DNA of 64,000 nucleotides from Selaginella tamariscina (lineage: Eukaryota; Streptophyta; Lycopodiopsida; Selaginellales; Selaginellaceae). The translations under genes were made by a program, and so were the position numbers. The notes below the pieces were generated by a model that saw nothing but the letters and a program-made list of their open reading frames with translations, was not told where the DNA came from and ran no database searches. The stretch is from the NCBI GenBank assembly GCA_003024785.1, contig PUQB01000505.1:93190-157189 (forward strand), written 5' to 3'. This document shows, in pieces, positions 1 to 12,308 of the stretch. How positions within the stretch are numbered: position 1 is the stretch's first letter; each line of letters opens with the position of its first letter.

Positions 1-2879
1 TTTCAAGATTAAAGAGTTAACAATGAAAATGCACAAGTGTGCGCCGAACGCCTTCACTATGCAAGTCCTTCATTACTCAGTAAACTAAAATGTAAACGTA
101 TGTTTCCAACATTACTCTTTCTGATAGATCATGCCATCTATCCCAAAAGTTGCATTGAAGATGCAAATTAAATCTGTCTACTGCCAAATATATTATTCCA
201 TCATTCTTAAGATCCCACATGAGATAACTTCATAATCAAGTTAGTCGAGCTAGCTAACTTGAATACAAGTGCGCGCTTACAACTAACTAAGGTTTCAAGT
301 TGTACTTTGTTCAAATCAAACTACTTGAACTTAGTAAACTATTTCCCTAATGTTACTTGCAGCTAGCGTCATCAAAATATTGCGAACATCGACAATACTT
401 TGATTACATTGGATCTTCAACCAACTGCTTAACATATTCATCATATGTTAATATTTGACATTTTGTTGTATTACAAGTTCATCACCATAGTCTGCTTCTA
501 GAGTTACACTCTCGGAAACATGCACTATAATGAGAGCTTATTTTACACTTTATGTCAAAATGTAGTGTTCATCTTATGTTTGAATATGCCCCTTCTCCGA
601 AGTCAAAGATGCACTTCTGAACATAAGTCTTTCCCCGTTTGAACACTATTGTGAACCGATATTGAATCTTGACATAAGCCAAAACTCAAAGGACATTGTT
701 GTTTCAAATCATGTGTTATCCCAAATTCAAACACCTTAAAGAAAAAGAAAAATTTTCAATAATGTGTAGACTTAGATATCACAGACCCTCACAAGACTTA
801 GTTTGTAAGCCAGAACAAACTAACATGCCTGTCTTGTGGAAGTAATGGTAAAGTAACCTGGACAACCATAAGGTAAAATAACCTGGCATACAACTTGGAA
901 GCTGACTTCCAAGTGCTACCTTCTAAGTCCATAACCCACACCCACTTATGAAGTAGGTGTACTCTGAAGAGTTATAGATCTCAGGACCAACTCTCCACGC
1001 AGAATTCAGACATTAGCCGAAAGTGATAGAGTACTTCAAGAATTTAGAACTAACTAAACCCTAAAATACATACACTTTAGGTAGTCCTACTGACCGCAGA
1101 GAATAGGCTCCGATACCAATTGTCAGAGTTTTAACCCAAAGGGCCAACACGTGGCAACACGTGGCTGCCAGGTGGCCATTCGGCGTCATCACCCTGTGTG
1201 AGCAACGCTAAGTTTCCCAGAACAACCCCAACGACCCCTAGGGTTAGACTCTAATGCCCAAGTGGACAAGAGACTTAGGGTTTAGCCTAAGTCTCCCTAG
1301 AATGTCTGCCCCCAGAACCCTTGAGGGATAACCCTAGTTGACTTAGGGTCTTGCCCTAGAAGACCTAGACAGGCTCATGCCCTAACCCCCATCAAGGAGA
1401 CGTGTGTTCCACACATACCCCTGACAGAGCTAAGGCATTGTCACTTACCCCTTGAGGAATCACCCTCATCCGGGAGTACAACCCCTTTAGGGCGACAAGG
1501 GTACCCTGAACCACGACTAACCCCTAAGGGTTTGAGTGGCCAAGTTATACCCTAGACCTAGGGCTAGTACTTAGTGAGGACACGAGTGTGCGCCGTAGGC
1601 GAACGAGTGTTCTGCTAAGCAAACTCCCTAAGGCTAGGTTTGGGATAACCCTAAGCACATGACCTTGCGAGTGCCTTACGAAAGGGCTTCTGCTAATGAG
1701 CTTAGGTTGTTCAACCCTGATTCCAAGGAGAACACTCCCCTAGCCAAGTGTGCCAAAGCACACCTAGTTACGAGACCTAACCTCCCTTGAGCGGATGCCC
1801 AAGGCTTAGCACCCTAGTGCAAGCACAAGCATGCTGTTTGCTAGAGTATCCAACCCCTTAGCGACAAGCCCATGACATAACCCCAAAGGGCGTGCCTCGG
1901 GCGTTGTACCATGTGACGTTTAGCCCAGTGTCACATCCCATGTGACACTGCCTTCCAAGATGTGGGCTATCATGCCATAGCCCTTAGATTCAAGAGTTGC
2001 ACCAAGTACCACAAACGTGGTTCCTAAATGCCAACTCTAGAACCCCTCAATGAACCCTCAGGAACCAGGTAACGAACCTGTCAAACAAGATCCCACGCCC
2101 ACAGTTGGACAAGGACACGGATGTGCCTTGCTTGGCCGTGAGTGCTACACCTAGCTTGACGTGGAGGAGGAGGCTGGAGACAAGCCTCAACCTCTGCCTC
2201 TTGGAACGTGCATCCGACAAGACCTCCCAGGCATGGATTCGCCAACGTTAAGGGTAAGCTACCCCGAAGGTGGGACGTACCCCTGGCATCTGGAAGTTAG
2301 GGCGGCACAACAGAGGGTTGTACCTTAACGACACAAGCTGAAGCTTGCACCGGCAGAAGAGCAACGAACTCATTCATGAACCCAGGAGCTCTCCTACGTA
2401 TACTCTACCTTATTTATGTGACGGAGCCCCCCCCCCCTCTTTTCCTGTTTGTATTAGTGGGCTGGCACTGAATTCTAGCCCCTTAGATAAATTAGCAATA
2501 TGAGCCTATAACTCACCCTTACTCCTACCCCTAAACCCTACCCAAGGGGTGGGGTTTTAGGGCGTGGGTTAGGGCAACCCTAGGGTTAGGTCAACCCTAG
2601 GGGTGTTCCTAACCCTACTTAACACGCCGAACTCATCTGCAAAGACCAATCAGCCTATTCGGGACGTCAAAATTGGGGGTGGGTTTTCTAGAAGGTAAGT
2701 GCTACCTTCGCTTAGAGTTTTCGCGATATCTAAAGATAGCCGGCCGAACTACCCTTAAACACCTAAGTGCACTAAGCGGGGCTGTTTCTCACTACATCTA
2801 GGGTCCATCAACATAGTACAGTAGGTAACAACAGTCAACGTCCAAAGTAAAGGGTCGAGTCATAGTAAAAACTATGACA
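1..2879 (-). mobile_element. LTR-A family retroelement, 5' LTR plus leader (left part outside window)
   Basis: An element read on the minus strand. Its 5' LTR is 1121-2879; on the minus strand it opens TGTCATAGTTTTTACTATGA and closes CTCTGACA. Immediately inside lies TTGGTATCGGAGCC (about 1106-1119), matching the 3' end of initiator Met tRNA with one difference, so this is the primer-binding site. The 1.1 kb beyond it shows no gag I can recognise and no long frame; it may be a leader, or the element may be non-autonomous. The LTR sits against the start of a gypsy reverse transcriptase (2885 onward), so it probably landed in element A. The partner LTR is outside the window, so the target duplication cannot be checked. 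Confidence 0.75.
1121..2879 (-). repeat. LTR-A copy 1 (1,759 bp LTR)
   Basis: A full-length LTR bounded by TG and CA. Landmarks shared with the other copies are a tandem CACGTGG pair near 1148-1170, a long C run near 2430-2440, CCCTAAA-like motifs near 2525-2600, and the terminal palindrome GTCATAGT-AAAA-ACTATGAC. It contains one copy of an internal block of about 69 bp that is repeated two and three times in copies 3 and 4. Confidence 0.85.
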
Positions 2880-2884
2880 GAAGG

Positions 2885-3165
2885 AGTATGTTGATATTTT
2901 CGACTTTGACTTGTCATCTAAGACCAAGATTGCAATACATCACCCTATTTCAATTGGGGATGCTAGGCCAATCAAGGTACATGTTCAGCTTTAATCACCA
3001 AAGAAGCTCAAGATGTTGTGGGTCAATATTAAAGAGATGTTAAAGAAGGGTGTTTATCTAAAAGTTTAAAAGTCTTTGGGCATGCGAACCTTATATTATG
3101 ATGAAGCCGGATGGGAGCATTCGGTTCTGCATCAATAATCACCCATTGAATGATGTGTAATGGGT
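2885..3165 (+). pseudogene. Gypsy element A: N-terminal reverse transcriptase fragment
   Basis: Conceptual translation gives a degenerate Ty3/gypsy reverse transcriptase start, with an H-x-I-x-x-GDA-x-PI block, a block resembling EMLKKGV, and a KPDGSIRFC-like strand (tttgggcatgcgaacc onward) ending near N-x-PLND. Stops and frameshifts interrupt it. It joins, in family order, the inverted fragment at 3556-3895 and the fragment from 5185. Confidence 0.7.
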
Positions 3166-3210
3166 CATTAATTAATTCACCGAGTATATTCCCTCTAGGA
3201 GAGAGATTCC

Positions 3211-3555
3211 GTGCTAGCCCACTTATATAAATAGGAAAACATGGGGGATTTAGAGCGTGGGGTTAGGGTAACCCTAAAGGTGTTTCTACCCATATCCAAC
3301 ATGCTGAACTCACCAAAACCACCCAAAAACCTAATTGGGATATAGAAACTAAGGTAAGAGTTTTCTGTAAGGTAAGTTCTAGTTTCGCCTAGAGTTTTCT
3401 GCAAATACCTAATGACTCCTAACCAGACCATCACCAAATACCCAAGTGCACTAAGTGGGCATGTATCCTACTACATCTAGAGCTTATCAACATAGTTCAG
3501 TAAGTAACAACAATCAACCTCCAAAGTAAAGAGGAGTCATAGTAAAAACTATGAC
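3211..3555. repeat. LTR-A copy 2, distal part (rearranged)
   Basis: Positions about 3241-3555 match the last ~320 bp of LTR-A in the same orientation as copy 1 and end in the ACTATGACA terminus. Positions 3211-3240 match the neighbouring LTR segment (GTGCTAGCCCACTTAT) but in the opposite orientation. The rest of the same LTR lies at 3905-5182 in reverse, so one LTR has been split and partly inverted. Confidence 0.7.
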
Positions 3556-3895
3556 ACAAACTTTCCACAACTGATCCAAAACATTGCGTACATCATAAAC
3601 ATACTCCTCCCATGTTTCTTCCAAGTGGATTAATAAAGTCGATATTCACCTTCGGCATATCGCAAAGAACCTCATTCATCATATATTAGAGGGTTGCTTG
3701 AGCATAGTTCAAATCAAGAGTCATCACCAAGAACTCATATAAGTGAAATGGGTCCGAAAAACAGTCTTGAGAATGTCCTTGTCAGCCATCAGAACTTGCT
3801 AATATCTAGATGTGAGATCTAACTTGGTGAACCAATGGCTCCACCCTAGTTGATCTAAAAGATTTGTAGTATGAAAAAGTGAGTAAATATCTGGA
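3556..3895 (-). pseudogene. Gypsy element A: reverse transcriptase palm fragment, inverted
   Basis: On the minus strand this reads as the middle of a gypsy reverse transcriptase, including a block resembling WFTKLDLTSRY, a K-D-I-x-KT-x-FRTHF block and a TWEEYV-like block. Stops interrupt it and the catalytic Y-x-DD is not recognisable. The fragments on either side (2885-3165 and 5185 on) are on the plus strand, so this piece is inverted relative to its own element. Confidence 0.65.
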
Positions 3896-3904
3896 ATAGA
3901 GGGG

Positions 3905-5182
3905 GCTCTGTCACATATATTAAATAGTACATATAGGATAGCTCTTGGGTTCATGATTGAGTTCATTGCTCTTCTGTCAGTGCAAGCTCTAACTTATGTC
4001 ATTAAGGCACAACCCTCTGTTGTGCCACCTTGACTTCCAGATGATAGGGGTATGTCCCACCTTTGGGGTAACTCACCCTTAACATTGGTGAATCCATGCC
4101 TGGAAGGTCTTGTCGGAATGCACATTCTAAATGGCAGAGATTGAGGCTTATTTCCAACCTCCTCCTCACGTCAAGCTAGGTGTAGCACTCATGCCAAGCA
4201 AGGCACATCCGTGTCCTTGTCCAACTGTGAGCATGGGATCTTGTTTAATAGGTTAACATTATCCAGTTCCTAAGGGTTCACTAAGGGGTTCTAGAGTTGG
4301 CCTTTAGGAGCCACATTTGTGGCACTTGGTGCAATCTGAGGGGCTATGGCCACATCATGGAAGGCAGTGTCACATGAAGATGAGACACTGGGTTAAACAT
4401 CACATAATATAACACCCAAGACATGCCCTTTGGGGTTGTGTCATGGGTTTGTCGCCAAGTGGCTAGATATTCTAGTAAACATGCATGCTTGTGTTCATAC
4501 TAAGGTGCTAAGCCTTGGGCATCCACTCAAGGGAGATTAGGTCTCATAACTAGGTGTGCTTTGGCACACTTGGTTAGGGGAGTGTTCTCTTTAGAATCCA
4601 AGGGTTGAACAACCTAAGTTTGTTAGCATAAGCCCTTTTGTGAAGCACTCATAAGGTCATGTACTTAGGGTTATCCAAACCTAGCCTTAGAGAGTTTGCT
4701 TAGTAGAACACTCGTGTCTACCTACGGCACACACTCATGTCCTTACTAAGTACTAGTCCTAGGTCTAGGGTATAACTTGGCCACTCAAAGCCCTTAGGGG
4801 TTAGTCGTGGTTCATGGTACCCCTTGTCGCTCTAAAGGGGTTGTACTCCCGGATGAAGATGATTCCTCAAGGGGTAAGTGACAATGTCTTAACTTTATCA
4901 TGGGGGCATGTGTGAGACACATTTCCTTTGTGGGGTTAGGGCATGAGCATGTCTAGGTCTACTAGGATAGGATCCTAAAGTCTACTCGGAATATCCTTTA
5001 AGGTTCAAGGGATGGTCATTTTAGGGGACTTAGGGTAGGACTCTAAGACTTCTGTTTAACTAGGCATCTGAGTCAAACTCTTAGGCTCATCTTGGAAGAC
5101 TAGCGTTGCTTTTATAGAGAATTAACGTCGGAAGGTTACTTGGTGGCCACGTGTTGCCACGTATTAGCCCTCCGAGTTACAA
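3905..5182 (+). repeat. LTR-A copy 2, proximal part (reverse orientation)
   Basis: Matches the first ~1.3 kb of LTR-A in the opposite orientation to copy 1, starting at the G run (GAGGGGGCTCTGTCAC) and fading out near 5182 around CCACGTGTTGCCACGT. Together with 3211-3555 it accounts for about one whole LTR, broken at the homopolymer tract. It is more diverged than copies 1, 3 and 4. Confidence 0.75.
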
Positions 5183-5184
5183 TT

Positions 5185-5945
5185 GGTTTTGCAACTGAAG
5201 CAATCTAAGTGTGTGTTTAGATCCAAGAACACTACTTATCTTGGCTATCACATTTTCCCGTAAAGATTTGCAAATCGATCTTAACAAACTTGTTGCAGTT
5301 CTGAAGTTTTCTACACAAAGTGTGTGAACAATGTGCAATACTTTCTTGACAAGTTACAATATCTTGGCTGTTTTGCTGATTATCTTTCGGATCGTACTGC
5401 ACCATTACAGGTGTTGTTGAAGTTATCAATGTCATCTCTTGTCTGGTTTAAGAATTACGAGTAGGCATTTGTATATTTTAAGGAGTTGTTAACGATTCCT
5501 CCAATTTTGGCATATCCTGATTACACTTGTCCCTTCATTTTGTGCATGGATGCTTCTGAACATCAATCTTGGGGCGTGTTAATGTAGGAGAGTACGAGTG
5601 TACCTGGTCAATGTCATCCCATTGTGTACATTAGTCATATGTTACAGCCAATAAAGGTGAACTACTTCATGATAGAGAATGAGTGTATAGCAATGGTTTG
5701 GGGTTTTAAAAAAGCTACATGCCTATTTGCATGATTCTTGGACATGTTGGAAGGTAATCATGTTGTGGTCACTTCATTATTGAAGAGTAAGAACTTGGTT
5801 GGCCGTACTGTTCAGTGGACCTCAAAGTTTAAAATTTACAACTTAGAGATTGTTCATCGCTTAGGGAGTTCCATGGCTAATATTGAGGCTCTTTCTTAAG
5901 CTCTTCTTCCACCTTCTCTCTCTTCATCTATTTTTGAGGAGCTAG
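5185..5945 (+). pseudogene. Gypsy element A: reverse transcriptase end and RNase H
   Basis: Translation gives the reverse transcriptase thumb and connection (LKQSKCVF, then YLGYH, then YLSDRTAPL and PPILAYPDY) followed by the gypsy RNase H, with ILCMDASEHQ, a MLQP-x-KVNY block, ENECIAMVWGFKK and an IVHRLGSSMANIEALS-like end. Several stops and shifts are present, so it cannot be functional. Confidence 0.8.
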
Positions 5946-6239
5946 TTGTTCCAGCTTTAGTAGATTTTTTAAATAAAGATTCGATGCTATCAACATTTGA
6001 TGTGCTTGACATTCAGTATTCACAAGGTGCATAGTTGGATTTGTATTCTTTGGATGAGGTTTGTGACGTTTAAAAGGTTAAACTGTGGATTCGAAGACTT
6101 CATGGGTTTGAGAATCTTGCATTGCTTATTAATGATTTGTCATTTAGGCACTTACATTTTCAATACCACCTTCAGGATGACCTTCTTTATTTTATGGGAC
6201 TGATTCGAATGATCATTTGTGATTGGTGGTGGTTTTAGT

Positions 6240-7400
6240 CTTCACTTTGCACTTCCTCCATGCTTACCATGACTCTTCTATTCTCAGCAGACACATGAGA
6301 CATTGTCGTGTGATTGAGAAGCTATGCATATCTTTTTATTGGCTAGAGTTGTAAGGAGATGTGATTCAATATGTGCATAGTTGTGTGTGGTGCCAAACTC
6401 TCAATACTCCCCTTTGTATAAAACCTTGTTGGAGCAATGGTTAATATTGTACCTTAATAAGGAATCTAATTCACACCCTTTTAGGGCCATGTAGACTTTT
6501 TCCACAATCGATTGATGACAACAAATATGTTATTATCGCTTCTAACTATTTAACTCATTAAGTGAAAGTTGGTGCTCTTGTTAGTGCAATTGCTTTTGTT
6601 GTTAGTCATTTTCTACTTAATCAAGTAATGTTCTAGTATTCTTGTCTGGAATGGATTCTCTTGGACAATGGTCATATCTTTATAAATGAGGCATTTTGTG
6701 TCTTTACATTTTAGTTGGGAATACACTACACTTTCATAAGTACTTATCATTCTCAAACAAATCGTTTGGTGAAATGGCTCATTAAAATTTTTTAAAGGGA
6801 TGATCGCAACTTTCAATATATGGATTGGGATGGTTATTCAATATGCTTATGTCACTTGAGTATAGAGTTCTATCGGTACTTCATTATATAAACTCTTATA
6901 TGGTCATGACTCAGTGTTATCGATAGAGTTGGGTTTATCTTTGCGCTTGCCACGAGGATCCTGGAATTGGTATTTGACAAGCATTTTTTTATTGGTCCGA
7001 GCAGAGTCTACATAACACTTGGGCCACGTACAAATGAGATAACAATGGCATTACAACTCTCATCATCATTCACTTGCAGACTACAAGGTGAATGGGCTGG
7101 TGTTGGTTCATTTTTTCAAGTTTATAGTACATGGTTTAGCCAAGAGTGTCTTTGCTTAATGGAAGGAGGATTATATCAAGTGATGTAGTAGGTAGGGCCG
7201 CAAGTTTATGAAGTTCGGCATGACATTTAACTCGATTCTATAGAGATTTACATATACAACGCTTGAAGCGTTTCTTGCAACGAGGTTAAGAATAAATTGT
7301 ACTGCCTATAAATCCATCGGTGCCTCCTCTAAATGTTCCTTCATATTTAGGCCCATTCACCAGAGAACCTTAATCATCTTCCATCCTTTCAAGAAGAGAG
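6240..7400 (+). pseudogene. Gypsy element A: integrase remnant
   Basis: After a short linker the plus strand encodes a broken integrase: an HMRHCRVIEKL-like zinc-binding region with SCVWCQ, then DDNKYVIIASNYLTH, then LDNGHIF and TYHSQTNRLVKW, which correspond to the core D-D-E blocks. The C-terminal part (6950-7380) keeps a FxGPFTREP-like module near 7345. No 3' LTR of the element could be identified, though the sequence turns AT-rich after about 7400. Confidence 0.75.
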
Positions 7401-7404
7401 GATG

Positions 7405-8412
7405 ATGTAATGTACATGTATAGACTATAATGTAACATATTATTATTAGTGTAGTGGAGCAATTTTAATACCCTTTGAATTGGCTTTAATTTGGACCATT
7501 CACTCGTGTATATAAATTAAAGTTTTAAGCTAATACAATATACATATTTTTATATTTCAAGCTTCAACACTTATAAATTTTAAAAAATTTATAATTTATA
7601 ATATTTATCATTTAAATTATAATTAAAAACATAATACATTGTTTGTGCATATATGTTTTGTGTGTATACACTATTTTTGTATAATTTATATGATTTATGA
7701 TATAAATGAAAAGGAGTTTTTAAAAAAGTTTAATAACACGTCAACGAGTCCCCTTGAAATTACACTTTGTTAAAGCTAGGTCAATCAGAAAATTTTACAA
7801 GAACAATTATCTTACTTATTATATTTGATTTAAAATGAATTAAATTAATTATGTTCACTTCATTTAAACATGTTAATTAGAATATTCATTAGTGCACGAC
7901 AAACCCGCAAGACATTACTAAGATTTATAAACTGGTATTGGTTTATTTCAGACAGTTTTATAAATAATTTTTAAGTACTTAAAGATTAATTTAATTAATA
8001 TTTAATTTATTAAAAAATATAATATAAAAGAGGTGTTTTACTTATTTGATTGGTTAGCTTTTATTATAAAGTCGTACGTTCATGTTCGACAGGCTTATTA
8101 AACCTTACCATAATGAATTAGTCAACTCATGATAAAACATATCAAGTAGATATAAATTATATTGGTACGTGTATATATGTATATATGTTTAACTAATTTA
8201 ATTCTAATGAGATTTAATGAGATTTTACAAGATAAATAGAGTTTTAAATCTTATTCTTTTTTTAACTTTCAATTTCATTAAGTTGTTATTATTATAATTT
8301 TGGAATGGCCATTGAATTGTAATTAAAACTTTATTTTCCAAGTGAAACATTACATTACACTTTTATTTCATTCACATATGCATAGATATGTGTGTATACA
8401 TATGTGCACAGA
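7405..8412. other. AT-rich intergenic DNA
   Basis: About 1 kb of very AT-rich sequence with many short A/T homopolymers. I see no gene, RNA or clear repeat pair in it. Part of it may be the decayed 3' LTR of element A. Confidence 0.5.
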
Positions 8413-8845
8413 GGGCTGGGTACCCTTAAAACCCTTAAGAATTAAGGATTATTACATAAATTTTGATGTAGTATTACTATCGTATTTATCCTTAAAATGT
8501 AATGATAGTTAAATTTATAATGATTTTTAATGTCGCATCAAAACACTTAAAATATATAAAATATTCATCTTAAGGTGACACTGTAACCCGCCAGTAATAA
8601 ATAATGTTTTTTCTTAAGGATGTTTTAAAGGACATGTTTTCCTACCTTTAAAGTTATGTGGAAAAAATGTATTTTTTTATAATGATGTCACAAGTTAGAA
8701 TTTTTGAATTGGTAGGTGCAACACAAAAACCCTTAAAGTACCTTTAATTTTATGTATTTTTAAAGGTGTATTAAAGGTTTTAAGGGTCCACAAAACCCTT
8801 AAAACATGTAAGTTAAGGGTTTTAAAGGTCAGTGTGACCCAGCCC
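8413..8845. mobile_element. Foldback MITE-like element (~433 bp)
   Basis: The ends are inverted repeats: GGGCTGGGTACCCTTAAAAC at the left, and at the right a segment whose reverse complement begins GGGCTGGGTCACACTG and then has TTAAAACCCTTAA. Inside, AACCCTTAA and TTAAGGGTT motifs occur in both orientations, so the element could fold on itself. No coding capacity. I could not find a convincing target duplication, so the exact ends and superfamily are open; hAT-like is a guess. Confidence 0.6.
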
Positions 8846-9472
8846 AAAGGATACATACATTTTCATCATGTTGTTTTATCTTTTCATTGTTTATAAATTA
8901 TTTATTACACGCACTAATTTTACACATCTTTTCAAGTTTTTATATAGAGTCAAGTGCATATGCATGTAGATGTACATGGACACACAAACTACAACGCAAA
9001 CACACATAAACTACAACACAACTTTAGTTAAGTAATTAAAAAATCTTGTGAAAATAAATCATAAAACATCTTTCACTAAACATGTTTTCTTGAAAGAAAC
9101 TCTATGGTAGTAGATTACTGAAAATTAATTGTACTTAACAGCGACGATATTTACGAGTTACGTATGGCACCGTAATATATTTGTAACATGAACGTGTTTT
9201 GACACCGAAGACAATATTTAATTTAAATGAAACACAAAACTATATGAACATTTGTATGGAACTACACAGCACAAACTAGCCCTCACCCCTAATCACACTA
9301 TATGTATATTCATTTATATATTTGGCAAACAAGGATTAAACGTTGTTCTAATATTTCTAGTAATTCCAGCCTTATATTCAGATGCGTGGTGATTGGCAAG
9401 TACATTTCAAATACATGATGTCACCTTACCCTACCCTGGAATGAAGAAACACCGTACGTATGTATGTGTGTG

Positions 9473-9505
<33 letters not shown>

Positions 9506-9628
9506 TGCAAGGCAGTAGTCATTTCGATCAGCAATTCAAAATTAACATTTATCATAATTAATTAAGATTAACTTAATTAAATAATTAATTAAGACTATTT
9601 AATATCACAACGTAAATTTAATAACAAA
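8846..9628. other. AT-rich spacer with a GT/TA/CA microsatellite
   Basis: No gene seen. Around 9457-9504 a TATG/GT run passes into TA and then CA repeats, giving a self-complementary tract of about 45 bp. This is probably just beyond the 3' end of the GRAS gene on the minus strand. Confidence 0.6.
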
Positions 9629-9695
9629 TCACTGTTTACAGTCAATAATTCCTGCACTCGTCTCGCTATATACGTGAATAAAATATATATAAAAA

Positions 9696-11292
9696 TCACT
9701 TAGGTGCCCAAGCTGTAATGGCCCCATTAGTTCCTTCTTCCAACCTATAACCAGCCAGTCCCCTCGTCTCTCCAGTGCATTGTTTTCATGATATGTACGA
9801 TTCATCTCAACGGCCTTCTCACACATATGCCGCCTAAGAACCACCTGCCGAAACCCCGCATGTTGCACCAGCTCTTGCCATCTATGGTAGTTATCTGGCC
9901 TTTCCCTTCTGTCTGGCCCCTCACACGCCACCAAGTTAAGCAAATCCAACCCGATTATATACTCCATCAACTGCCTAATCAAGTTATTAAGCTTTAAAAT
10001 CAAAATAATAGATAGAGAGAATTGATTTACCTCTCAGGTCGGTTTCTTGAGACGACCTCCTGAGAGCATCGAAAACTATGTTTACATACCTGAAAGATTC
10101 TCTCACTCTCGAGACCAGGGAGGGGGAGTTGCAGCTAGCACTATGCACTCCCAACACAAACAGCTTGGGCCTCATATTATAGATGTTTGCGAGGACCTTC
10201 CTTCTTGGACTGTATGGGTGAACTATCTTATGCTCATCCAACACCCATCTCAATCTAAGCAAAAGCATAATATCTCAAGAGTTTTCAATACGATAAGAAC
10301 AGTAACTTAGTTGACATTTTACGTTTGTGACTGGGTAAACCAAATTGTTAAATACATACATACCTACTAACCTGTATATAGATGTGACAATTAGGACTTG
10401 ATCAGATGCATTTGTTTGAACTCCAAGTTCCTCACTTTGCAGCAAATGCCACTCTTCGCTAACTGCAGAGACATACTGAAATGGAACCCCAAGTCGACGT
10501 GCGTAATTCGTGAGCCTCAGGCCGACATCTCTGGCAAACATATGGTGTCGAGGACACTCAATTCCCGTAATGCGTAACTGTGGAGGACCACCTGGCCGCT
10601 CTGAGATTTCCTTGATAAGGCAGAGCCACTGAAAACCATGGCCGATCCCATAGTCAATAACGTGCACACGCTGGGCGGAGGCTGTCTCATCGAGTATAAG
10701 CTGGTTTGTGAAGTATATAGGAAGCCCGATCATGGGAGATACCTGAACTGCAAGGCTGTGTACCCTTAGAAACTCGTCAATGGATCTCTGCATGCTGGAG
10801 AGAGCGCCCTCGAGAGCATGCTACCGGTGCCTGTAATCCTCGCCACTAATGCTCGGAGAAATAGTATGCTAGTCTCTCGTTCTTTCCTTCTCTAGGCGAC
10901 GCCTTCTCGCGCAAGGTGTTAACTAGAGTGTATGCCTTCTTTGTGTCCTTGGACTCGACCGCTTGTGCACACTCTACTATCAGCTTACGGATGAGCTTAG
11001 TCTCCTCGCATTGAAGCGGACTGTGTTTAACCAAGTCATAATCACTCGGCTTTAAGACATCCTTATCCTCAAGTACTGGAGCAGAACCATTTTGATCGGT
11101 CTGAAGTGAAGTGATACAGAAATTAAAAGAGTTCATATATTTATGATCGATTACCTTCGTATGTTGTTCTTGATCAGAATTGACATAGATCCAGAGAGAG
11201 TTGAGGTACTCCTGAACATGCTCTTCTGCAGGATCATCCCAATTATCGCTCATAAGCATCTCGTACACACTGTGAGGACTGTTCATGTTCAT
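9696..11292 (-). CDS. GRAS-family transcription regulator (interrupted frame)
   Basis: A plant GRAS-domain protein of about 475 residues if four one-base gaps are allowed. Exons: 11292-10372, 10254-10031, 9974-9696. The first intron uses AG|GTTAGT and TGCTTAG. An acidic N-terminus leads into LHRI (LIRKLIVECAQAVESK, then RLAYYFSE, then ARITGTGS), VHVIDYGIGHGFQW (the VHIID box), LHRII/PFYRE-like sequence (YARRLGVPFQY), RVRESFRY, LVACEGPDRRERPDNY, and an end that in the shifted frame reads AITAWAPK, the family's SAW motif. Likely breaks are near 10852, 10803, the second splice junction and 9722. Many GRAS genes lack introns in the domain, so two here are of note. GRAS proteins act in the nucleus as DNA-binding partners or co-regulators; the subfamily is unclear. 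It could be a pseudogene, but consensus error is as likely. Confidence 0.8.
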
Positions 11293-12308
11293 GGACTCTG
11301 GACATCTGGTATTGAACTGGTATGTACTTTTTAAGTACTACTCTGTATCGAAGTTTCATAGTGTGTTTCCTCGTTGACTACCAAGCACTAAAGTTAATTC
11401 AAACAAGATTAGGAATGACGTACATTTTCGTCTTAAAAAAATGATTGCCATCTTGGAAGTTATACGATGACGTGTTATTTTCATATGTAGATGTGCCTCC
11501 TTAGGGCCGTGTCACGTGTGAACTCTTTAAGCCATATTAGATACGTTTTTGACAAGTGTTACATGTGCTCGCCAACGGTTGAAACTGGTTGAACAGGTCA
11601 GATTTTTCACATTCTCCATAACTGCCTAAGTGGCATTACCAACAATGGGTCGTTGCCATGTGGCAAATTTAAATTCAAAAATTTTCTTTGTTTTATTTGG
11701 CTGGTGACGTGTTATAACAAAATTAATATTATGACGTGGTAAACATTACATGTGATCCATATGCTCTAAAGGATTACATGTGACACCACCCTTACGGTAC
11801 CACGTGGCCGAAAGGATAATTACGTTGGCCGAAAGGATAAGTCATTATCATATTACGTTAAAATTGATACCCTGGAAGATGTTAAGTTTAATTTTTACTA
11901 GGACTCCGAGCTCAGACTTGACTTAAAGCCTATTGGTCATTATTCTAAAATTGAATTATGAAATAATAACATAAGAAAATAATATATAAATTTATATGCA
12001 CGATGTAATCTAATGTGTTACACGCAACCCTCGTTAGCGTTGGTAATAACGTGTACTAATGAATTAAAAATATATTTTAACATATTTTTTTATTTTTCTA
12101 TATCAAAATTATTATATATCACCATATTCATCCATGAAGTTAGTAAAAAAATCAGGTTTTCAACGACATAATCAACAAATGATAATGAAAATTTAAAACA
12201 CGGAAGTTTGAATTAAAAAAAAAAAAGAAAAGAAACTCTTTATTACGAGCCTTCTCTAGAGCTCGAACACCACATCATACACATGCATATTGCATACTCT
12301 TATTTGGG
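11293..12308. promoter_or_regulatory. Putative upstream region of the GRAS gene, with two G-boxes
   Basis: No coding sequence seen. It lies upstream of the GRAS start codon and downstream of the O-methyltransferase stop. Two CACGTG palindromes (11513-11518 and 11801-11806) sit about 220 and 510 bp upstream of the ATG. A short tandem GGCCGAAAGGATAA duplication occurs at about 11807-11840. The motifs are visible; their function is inferred from known bZIP and bHLH binding. Confidence 0.35.

Noticed and set aside
2520-2610. CCCTAAA-like runs as possible interstitial telomere
   Set aside because: They are imperfect, part of every LTR-A copy, and not in tandem array form.
9788-10310. Plus-strand frames of 69 and 87 residues
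   Set aside because: They are antisense to GRAS exons.
11101-11154. A 54-bp intron in GRAS exon 1 (AAG|GTAATC to CTTCAG)
   Set aside because: The borders look plausible, but it is in-frame, open when retained and very short, so I left it as coding.
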